A DNA stretch of 64,000 nucleotides, from the NCBI GenBank assembly GCA_014338405.1, contig JTDE01000142.1, positions 191,904 to 255,903 of the forward strand, written 5' to 3'. Of this stretch, positions 13,838 to 21,713 are shown piece after piece. Every line of letters begins with the position of its first letter. The first letter of the stretch is position 1. This DNA comes from Paragonimus skrjabini miyazakii. Taxonomy: Eukaryota; Platyhelminthes; Trematoda; Plagiorchiida; Troglotrematidae. The notes under the pieces are model-generated. The model ran no database searches, was not told the origin of the DNA, and saw only the letters and a list, made by a program, of their open reading frames with translations. The translations under genes were made by a program, and so were the position numbers.

Positions 13838-15009
13838 TCATTGTCTCTTCGCCGACGGTGCATTATGAGTACGTTGGTGACCTACTAATCCCAAACGGCC
13901 AGCGCATTCGCGGCCGCACACATCGCAACGCCATATAGTCATGTCACCACGATCTATGGCACCAATGGTTCCCTTGCGTACCGCGCGTTTTCGTTCTCGG
14001 CCGCGCAATAACTATTCGTTGAACTCGCGGACGCCCATCCGAATTGTATTCCTCCAAGCAGTCCGGTTCAACGCTAAGTCTTCCCAACATCTACAATCAA
14101 GTTTACAACGTGAAAGACTTACTTGCACAGCATCCTGGTATCTCAATTTTGGGCCACCAGGACTTCGCTTACCTGATCTCAATTGTCCATACAGCACCTT
14201 TTTCGGGATACGGTCATCGCCCATCCGACGGACGTGACCCAGCCAACGAAGCTGATTCAACATCAGCAAGGCTTCCATCCCGTTCATGTCCGCTCGCCGC
14301 AGTACCTCAGTGTTCGGAACCATGTCCGACCACCGAATACCCAAGATGCGTCTTAGACATTGCAAATGAAAGTGGCTCAAATAGCGCACGTTCCTCTGAT
14401 ACAATGTCCACGTTTCACTGCCATACAGCAGTATAGACAACACCATTGAGCGGTAAACAAAAAGCTCAGTGCTCGGCTTCAGGCTGTGATTCTTCCAAAC
14501 ACGTCTTTCAAGACGTCCGAAAGCAGTACTGGCTTTTGCCACACGAGCTCTCAACTCGCGGTCCACGGACAGATCGGTGAATATATTACTGCCCAAGTAG
14601 CAGAAATCTGTGCAACTGCCGACAACATCTCCATTGACACGGATTTGAAGTGAAAGAGCACAGATAACACCTCCACCTGGAGATGACTGAAAGAAAGAAA
14701 ATGTCTTACCTGTGTTGATATCCAGTCCAAACTTGGATGCCGCCGTCGCGAAAGCCGTGACCAATCGCTGTAGTTCGTCCTCGCTATGTGCGACCAGCGC
14801 GCTATTATCTGCGAACAGAAGCATGCGTACCAGTGAGGTATGTAACCTGGTTGGGGCGCCGAAACGTCGAATATTCAGCAGGCGCCCATCCGTCCGGCAC
14901 TCAACCTCAACGCCGTCCTTCCCAGAATCCTGAAAAGCAACTGTTAGCATGGCAGTCAAATATAAGCTAAATAGGGATGGAGCCAGGACACAACCTTGCT
15001 TCACGCCAG
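13838..15009 (-). pseudogene. RTE-like LINE reverse transcriptase, 3' part, broken
   Basis: Non-LTR retrotransposon reverse transcriptase, the enzyme that copies element RNA at a nicked target. The frame (14012-15094) contains the RT motif GVKQGCVLAP, then the catalytic box as LLFADNSALVAHS, where the second Asp of the expected FADD is Asn. The long C-terminal domain typical of RTE-like elements follows (LYGSETWTLY, LRRILGIRW, LRWLGHVRRMGDDRIPKK). An in-frame TAG follows REFNE at about 14012. The same frame then continues to 13838 and encodes a zinc-finger-like tail, CDVCGRECAGRLGLVGHQRTH, normal for the C-terminus of such elements. The N-terminal endonuclease and first RT motifs are absent: upstream of GVKQGC is an (AC)n run. 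The assignment to RTE rather than another LINE clade is by motif memory only. Confidence 0.88.
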
Positions 15010-15011
15010 TG

Positions 15012-15012
<1 letters not shown>

Positions 15013-15047
<35 letters not shown>
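15013..15047. repeat. (AC)n microsatellite
   Basis: About 16 uninterrupted AC units. It sits directly against the 5' break of the RTE-like reverse transcriptase, a few bases from the GVKQGC codons. On the minus strand it is read through as a run of Val-Cys codons, which artificially lengthens the frame. Confidence 0.97.
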
Positions 15048-15050
<3 letters not shown>

Positions 15051-15170
15051 GCCCACTCACGTGAACCGTCCCGTTTCACACCTGCCGGTTGCAAAGGTCA
15101 CGGGCGCCCAGTCATGCTTTGTACTTTTCCCATAGGCTTGTTATTGGTTAATCGATACGTTCACTGTAAA

Positions 15171-15708
15171 CTCTATATCTTTTTCCATACTGGTTTCTCT
15201 TTTAGGCATAAGAATTTATCTTTCGTGTAAGAGCCTTTCGTTTTAGTGCAGTAGAATTACTCCATTGTATTTTCAGGCTGTGGAAGTGGCTTATGATTGG
15301 TCTGGTGAAGTCATATTTTGCGGCCTTTTTGATTGCGACTGCTCGCATTGGCTGCTGCGCTAGGACAATGTCCGAGGGAGCACTTGAGTTGTGAAGGCCG
15401 TCATGTGGTCCAATCAGGGTATAGAGTCCAGTCCAGATGGGGCAGAGAGCACAAGCCAATGATTGGACCACACAACGGCCTTTACAACTCAAGTGCTTCC
15501 TCGGACATTGTCCAAGTGCAGCAGCCAATACGTGCAGTCGCAATCAAAAAGGCCGCAAAGTATGAGTCCACTAGACCATTCATAAGCCACTTCCATAGCC
15601 TGAAAGTACAATGGAGAAATTCTACTGCACTAAAACGAAAGGCTTTTACACGGAACATACATCCTTATGCCTAGAAGAGAAACCAGTGTGGAAAAAGTTA
15701 TAGTCATT
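15171..15708. repeat. Foldback element: large imperfect inverted repeat
   Basis: Two arms of about 245 bp (15171-15416 and 15460-15708) are reverse complements of one another with scattered substitutions, separated by a loop of about 43 bp. Matching blocks include CCATACTGGTTTCTC/GAGAAACCAGTGTGG at the outer ends and GTGGTCCAATCA/TGATTGGACCAC at the inner ends. Because of the symmetry, the same deduced peptide appears on both strands (15202-15543 minus, 15333-15674 plus, both ending in a SYA or PYA stop). No target-site duplication was identified. It could be a MITE/foldback transposon, or an inverted duplication produced by template switching. Confidence 0.88.
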
Positions 15709-15817
15709 GTTACGTGTAATTCAGTTCCATGCTGGCTCAGTCAGGATACACAAGGTTCCTCCTAACTCCTTCGAGTTCTCACTTCAGTGCGTAGTGCAGG
15801 TATAACATAGGCCTCCT

Positions 15818-15995
15818 GATGTTGTATTTTTGAATATAGACGTAGCTATTTTTAGCGGTTAGGTCTCCTTCCTTCCCTTTTTTCTTCTCCCTTCCTACAC
15901 AGAGTTTGCTTTTTCTACTTCGTGATTGTGTGGAAGTTGAGTATCAGTGTGAACCACTGATGTATTGCTGTCTACGATGTTAATGATGATGATGA
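15818..15995 (+). repeat. Retroelement 3' tail with GAT repeats, copy 2
   Basis: Partner of 12660-12880: the same order of blocks (GTAGCTATTTTTAGCGGTTAGGTC, a T/C-rich tract, ACACAGAGTTTGCTTTT, CAGTGTGAACCACTGATG, GCTGTCTACGATG) ending in TTAATGATGATGATGA. Most probably a 5'-truncated LINE or derived SINE tail on the plus strand. Confidence 0.6.
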
Positions 15996-16230
15996 ACAGA
16001 ATTCGGAAACCAAGTCAGCATGTCAGCTGAATTTTGATACTGTGACGAGGACCGCACCTTTTGTTTCTAGTTCGGGATGACTGACACGCTAGTCGTGCAT
16101 GAATGAAGCTCAAGTTGAACAGGAAGATTAACCCCGTGCCATATGCTTTTCAAGTCTGCACTAATTTTTACGTGTGTCTCATATTGGTAACAGAATTGGA
16201 TCATCAGAGCAGAAGGAAGATATATATATA

Positions 16231-16272
16231 TTGCGATATGTTAACGTTTCATTTACTCTCATCAGTAGCAAA
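16231..16272 (-). ncRNA. Degenerate hammerhead ribozyme near the Penelope-like element
   Basis: On the minus strand the invariant box CTGATGA lies at 16265-16259 and GAAA at 16250-16247. Stem III is short (ACG/CAT around TTAA, one C-A mismatch), followed by an ATA cleavage triplet. Stem I pairs TTTGCTA with TCGCAA at five of six positions. Stem II (8 nt, GAGTAAAT) is shortened and barely pairs. Type I hammerheads with short stem III are known in Penelope-like elements, and this one lies about 90 bp beyond the end of the endonuclease frame on the same strand, as expected for that family. Probably inactive because of stem II. Confidence 0.55.
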
Positions 16273-16357
16273 CGTAAAATATGCCAATTATATACATCAT
16301 ACAGATAAGAACAGGCAGGGATTAGACACGCCTACAAGCACACCATGTATTATGTAA

Positions 16358-16780
16358 TCACAACCATGGCAACCCAATAGGTTGCTTCAACCACATTTGT
16401 ACACACAACGTCGGCTGGTAAGTTCCGATGAGCATCGCTTCACAGAAGGCTAACAACTTCGGGTTTCGGTTACGCAACAATATCCTTAGTGAGTTCAGTG
16501 GGTCAACTTGGTGACCTGTTGTCATGACGTGTTTAGCAATCGATGAGGTTGGATTTTGAGCCGTCAGTGCACCAAATTGAGGCTGAAGCGTCATCTGTTG
16601 TTTCAACCACTTCGGGTTGTGTTTGGCGACTCGCTGTGATAGTTGTCGATCTGTTCTACCTATGTAAACGTCACTGCAACTGCAAGTGCACTCGTAAGCA
16701 ACATGGGAGACAGAAGAGTTTGGCAAGCTACATTTTTGATTATAGAGAACTGGTCCTCTGGTGGTCTTAACTAAGCGCAA
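16358..16780 (-). pseudogene. Penelope-like element GIY-YIG endonuclease domain
   Basis: A 140-codon frame encodes the C-terminal endonuclease of a Penelope-like retroelement, which nicks DNA to prime reverse transcription. Visible signatures: HVAYECTCSCSDVYIGRT (the GIY-YIG pair with the characteristic Cys residues), an Arg-rich stretch RQLSQRVAKHNPKWL, then SSIAKHVMTTGHQVD with the conserved His pair, and NPKLLAFCEAMLI, where the downstream catalytic Glu would be expected. The frame ends with a stop at 16358. It begins directly beside a piece of reverse transcriptase lying in the opposite orientation, so the element is rearranged and non-functional. Confidence 0.85.
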
Positions 16781-16799
16781 TTGTGCAGTCGCATATGTT

Positions 16800-17062
16800 C
16801 AAGCTAGAGCAGACTATTCTGTGCTTTCTATCGTTCCCATTCTTGAGACAGTTAGTTTTTTATGTGACTTTATCTCCAGTCAGAACTGTGATATAGGTGT
16901 TCCACTTGAATACCTCGAAGACCTTATTTTGTTATGTACAAAAAACATTCGTTTCGATTTTGAGGAACTTGTTTACACACAGATAGACGGTGTGGCTATG
17001 AGCAGTGCGTTAGATCCAACACCAGCGGACATTTTCTTAGAAATGAAAAACTGTTTAGATTA
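16800..17062 (+). pseudogene. Penelope-like reverse transcriptase fragment, inverted
   Basis: The plus-strand frame from about 16800 contains GVPLEYLEDLILLCTKN followed by YTQIDGVAMSSALDPTPADIF, which corresponds to the Penelope-family RT block with consensus QxDGVAMGSPLGPVLADIF. The SSALDPTPAD section has diverged from the GSPLGP consensus. The homology stops shortly after 17050 (EMKN). In an intact element this block lies 5' of the endonuclease on the same strand. Here it is on the opposite strand and immediately adjacent, which looks like a 5' inversion of the kind produced by twin priming. Confidence 0.8.
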
Positions 17063-17339
17063 TCCGTGGAAAAGAGTCGGAGTTAGTACATTGCGGAGAC
17101 AGCTACCACATACTGACTGGACTGCACTGCACAGGACTGCTATGAGGTAAGCACTTGACATGCGATAAATTAAGTGGATTTGGTGCCTCAAGTATATTGT
17201 TATTATTTTGAACACATGAACAGACACACGTGTTGGATATAAGAGGGCCGACGTTAAAGAACTTGATTGAATCAAACTCCAATTTTGAGGTAGTTAGGTG
17301 AAGATCGGACTAATATGGCCATCAAGGATTGTGGGCCAT

Positions 17340-17645
17340 CAGTTCGTGAGCTACAGTACGTCTTGGTCGAGTGTCCACTGGTTAGAACGACACGACGACA
17401 ACCAATCAGGAGTGTCCTGATTACTTTGTTGTCATTGGGCCGACAACCACCAAACCGATGAGCCCTCCGTTACTCAAGCACTAAGAGAGTGTGAGGTGAC
17501 TGGTACCTGTCAACCTCATACAACTTAACCAAATGCTTTACTTGGTGCCATCTATAAAATGAAGTTGAGGCTGTACTTACTGCGTCGTGGGGCTCGAGCC
17601 TGCTCACCATTTGGTATTTGTTTCATAAGTTCGACTACCATGGGT
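17340..17645 (+). repeat. LTR-like fragment, copy A
   Basis: Resembles 27724-28030 along its length, with shared blocks around GGTCGAGTGTCCACTGGTTAGAACGA, GACAACCAATCAGGAGTG, GAGCCCTCCGTT, a TATAAAA box at 17553-17559, and an end resembling TCATAAGTTCGACTAC. A TATA box within a repeat followed by about 90 bases to a common end fits an LTR. No adjoining primer site or gag/pol is recognisable, so it may be a solo LTR or another repeat type. Confidence 0.45.
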
Positions 17646-19865
17646 TTATCAAACAGAGCACGCAAGATTCCATCGTCGTCTTTTCTTTGGCAGCAGGACA
17701 ATCAAAATTATCTTTCACGTAGACAGCACAACCACTCAGTCCCGAAAACAATTGGAACATTATTCTATGCCAAACAAGTAGAGTGGAACCCCACCCAATT
17801 GAAAAAAGAGTGGGTTTGACCAAATCATCCGTTGTGAGGAAAGCTGTAAGATGTTTGCAGTTCGCGGGGAGAGGCACACGGAAGAAATCATTGCATTGCA
17901 GCAGTTTGGAGAAGGCTATGTCATCCAACACTATGATGAACCAGTTCCTCATTCATACTCTGCCCATTGAAAATTCAGGAATTTGCACAAATTATTATAG
18001 AGTCGACAGCCACCATTAGATTAATTCATTTACAACATTCGATCCGTTGAATTACTCTATTCTGGTACATCTCGTCGATGACAGCTACCACGGTCTTCCG
18101 ATTGACCAATATCTACGTTGATTTTTGTAATTTTTCTCTAGATGCTTTCAAACGGAGTTATCCAATGAAACCCCAAATAAATTCGAACACCACTCATTAA
18201 ATTTCGAAGCAGAAATGTCGCAGGCAATCGTGCATCCAACGAATGGAAGGAGTGATAGGGGTTGTTTAGGCTTGTCGACACACTACCGTATGTTTCGGGG
18301 TTAAAGGCTCTATTCTTACACTTGCCACAATAAATCCGCACATGCATATTGGGAAATTAAAATAGCTTCGAATTTGTGGGCAAACGGATTGACAAGCAAA
18401 TGATGTGAAGAAAGTTGATAAAGGAAGTGGTTATAATGATGTGTTAAGTTGTATGGTGATCAAGCAAAGAGGTGGTCATGAAATATGCAGTCCGTTGAGT
18501 AGAGTGGATAGGTGCCGCCTACTCGGTTGAGGATTTCGAGAGATTATTCAAACCGCCCATCAGCAATATTCTGCGAGCTAACAGCTTACGGTAATCAGTT
18601 GAGACGTCGATACATGCCTGGTGACCGATTACTTCATAGTAGGCAAGTTGCGACACTTAATGATTGACGTTATGCTATAGCATGTGTTCCGTAACACAAT
18701 CGATCAAATTATTCATAAGCTGGGCATGGGGTATTATAAGGATGTGACTGAGAGATCAGGCAAGAAAACGGATAGAATAAGCTGCTCACTTTTACCAATA
18801 CTGAAAAGGCAGATGCTAGTGAATTCAGTTGTTTTCTTTTCGAGTTGAATGTAACCATATCGAAAGAAGTGCAATGTCTTGGACAATGGATCAGGAGGAA
18901 GTAGCAAAGTTGCTCAATGACTCTGAGCATCCTGTTCTATACAGACCACGAACAGCTGAACGACATCATTTTGGGAACTTTGCCGACGCAAAGATGTACT
19001 TTTCTTTCAATCCAGAGATGACTGCGGTACAGTTAGTGTCATTCAGACGAGGCTAAATGCCTTTACAGAACTCGTCCTTTGGTCACCTCCAATGAACTGG
19101 TTAGTGTCAGTATCATGGAACAACTGCCTCTGCAATCGGTACAACATTATTCGAATGGACTCTACCGATCACAAAGCAAAGCACAGTGAAGATTGCAGTT
19201 GACGTTGTCGTCAGTTACCAAGGCTTTCGGTGAGTGTCTGTTCGGATGTACCTTGATAATTTCCAGCTTTGCAAGACATTTAATAGCTTGACTTTACAAA
19301 TTATTGGGATTCTATTAGACACAAAATAAAAACATTATCTTCAGGCCAGCGAGTAGACAAAATGAAAGGATTGCTCTCCAAAGAGTATGCTGAAGTCCAG
19401 TTTGAATGAGAATATCATCAGATGATTTAGGGCCACTCTCGTTTGTTTATTGGTATTCATCAGTGTGACTTATGATACAGTAATGTCTTTGTACACTTTT
19501 CAGGAACTGGCCGTAAAACATTAGTACCATAAGCAATTCGACCACCATTTGTTCAGCAAAAAGCATTGTTTAGTCACTGACTGTACTAACAACCTGGTAA
19601 GTACATTTCACTAAACCGATAGAACAACAGAGGCGCACTCAGTGGCGCCTAGTAGGTATAATAAAGACATTTGTGCGAGGAACTACTTAAAAACTATTTA
19701 CAAGTAGACGAAAACATGTGGCTGTATAACGTGGTTCTTAGCCGTTTGCCTAAATTATCTGTGACGCATCGTCAACCAGCGAGGTGCAGAGTTAGTGATT
19801 TCTTTTTGTTCTCATCTTCACCGTTGTTGTCTGATTGGAAAGCGTAGGCAGCTCAATGAGGAACG
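17646..19865. other. No gene recognised
   Basis: Short frames only. The plus-strand frame at 18829-19056 looks mildly protein-like (MSWTMDQEEVAKLLND), but no family, splice border or neighbour supports it. The rest shows nothing I can name. Confidence 0.4.
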
Positions 19866-19867
19866 TT

Positions 19868-19935
19868 CACGTTTTGATCTCTGAGAGGCAAGCGCTCTAC
19901 CAGCTAGTATATGAAGCTACGCAGGTAAATCGGAA
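19868..19935 (-). repeat. tRNA-derived SINE-like fragment (family 2?)
   Basis: The minus strand reads GCGTAGCTTCATATACTAGCTGGTAGAGCGCTTGCCTCTC, which contains the classic tRNA D-arm string GCTGGTAGAGCGCTTG of an A box, interrupted by a short insertion. A weak B-box-like GTGAACGTTC lies downstream. Probably a tRNA-derived SINE head; the tail shared by the other two loci is not seen. Confidence 0.45.
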
Positions 19936-20109
19936 ATTTCCAACGTAAGTAATACAACTTCATTGCTCAACAGTGGCGTTGGTGGATTCCAGCAGGAACT
20001 GTTTGAGAAATCAACCTTGGGCAGTCACTTCGTTGGATTATTTGGTGGATTCCATATGACAATAAATTGGGCGAGCAACTGAACAGGAACGTGAAACTTC
20101 TGAGCTCTT

Positions 20110-20230
20110 AGTATGGTTTTGTAGCTCAGCATTTAGCGCGTTTGGGCATGTTGTTTTAAGCACTGTATGGAATCCAGTCGAAACCCAGATTTTTCACAAC
20201 TGTGTCTCATCCGAATTATGAAATCTGGGG
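20110..20230 (+). repeat. tRNA-derived SINE (family 2), plus-strand copy
   Basis: Contains TTTTGTAGCTCAGCATTTAGCGCG (A box) at 20117-20140 and AATCCAGTCGAAACCC (decayed B box) at 20171-20186. CAGATTTTTCACAACTGTGTCTC follows, matching the post-B-box sequence of the 11.05-kb minus-strand locus. This shared non-tRNA sequence is the best evidence that the two are members of one SINE family. Confidence 0.6.
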
Positions 20231-21713
20231 TTACTAACAAGCATTGTGACTGTTTATGTGTTGTTTATCGTAGGGATGATGATCGTTCGGAGTTTTTGAA
20301 CTCCATTGAAACTGCGCAAATGTTGTAGGTGGAAGTGTGTTATTGGTCAAAACCTTTCAGAAATAACATCACCAAGTAAAAGATTAACGGCAGCTTGAAA
20401 TCAACCGATTAAAACATTGCGTACAAAAAGAACCCAACCAGAAATTGCGGAACTCACATTAGACTTTGAGGAGCAAACAGTTGGGAAGTAAGTGTCAAAT
20501 ACACTAGAGAAGGATTCATATTGGATCTTATTGAAATTAGCCAACCACACAATCAAGAAATCTTCATTTATTAATTAATCGTGTACTTACGTCCTGGATC
20601 GATTCATCGAACGTTTGCAAGAGGATTTAAATTAATATTAAGCAGACCAAGGAAGACAACTTTTCCATGATTCGGTATGTTTCATCTTTTGACTGATTTG
20701 GATTGGTTACCTGATTCGAAGAGAATTTCTCACTTCACTTTCAGGTCCTTCTTTGGCCACGTGGAGTAATTGATTATCGTGCGCACTCACTTCAAAGAGA
20801 TGCGTTGAAACACACAAACCATACCTGAGCAAGTAAAATATTAGGAACTGGAGGGTTGGCTGCACGGAATGGACCAAGCAACACCAAAGCCAACTAATCA
20901 TCGCATTCCAATGAGGATCATTTTACAGGTAGCTGATGTTGTGAGTTTGCTCACCGACTGAACCCTACAAGTGGATCATAGTGCATATACGAGCACTTGA
21001 AACAGTTGCACTGTTGCACACCAACTCACGTGCGCTCTCATAGGTGTGATTGTAAGCGTTTCTGGCCCCACGCGTGGGCCTGGTGAGTTTTGGGACAATG
21101 GGCACATACCACCGGTGTATCAGTTGCTATATTCTGGTTGGAGTATCTTGTTTCAGTCCGTTTGTATATGCATGTTTGAGGCTTTGATGAATTAACAAAC
21201 GAGTATACCATCATTCGGCACAGTCGTTTCTCCCTGCTATCACATGGTGTGTCAAACAAACCAGGCAGTTTACGCCGGATAGCCTGAAACTACCCTCTGA
21301 CAAAAGAAATAGGGTTCGCTAAAAAAACAGACGCGTTCACCATATCGGTCGGATGTGGACCGATTGGCAACAAATAATGTGTATTGGTAAGTAAAATATA
21401 TGAAGATGTCATACAACATGTGACGATCAACTTATCCTGTAGAGCAGACTGAGGGCTGATGCAAGACCTTATTTTTGGTCATTGAAAAACGTACTGGACA
21501 CAGTCGGATTAGGGTAACGTACGCAGCGTTTCAAAGGACGAACCTAATTAACTCGTAAGAGCATCACAAGACTCCTTCAAGTAAAATCAACCGCAGGCAA
21601 ATTAAGAGAGAGGTTTGGCCCTTAACTCGTAGCTTCATTAACGGAGTTCGTCAAGAGCAGTGGCACTTCAAACCACTGACCGACTACTGCTGCACGTCCT
21701 CCAACATGAATGC
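20231..21713. other. Downstream flank of the MGCGFS gene
   Basis: No domain-bearing frame. A segment near 21085-21130 resembles one near 9706-9760. This stretch includes the 3' flank of the minus-strand gene ending at 21714; I could not identify its polyadenylation site with confidence. Confidence 0.35.

Noticed and set aside
15202..15674. Two 113-codon frames on opposite strands with nearly the same peptide
   Set aside because: The similarity is a consequence of the inverted repeat; there is no evidence that either is translated.
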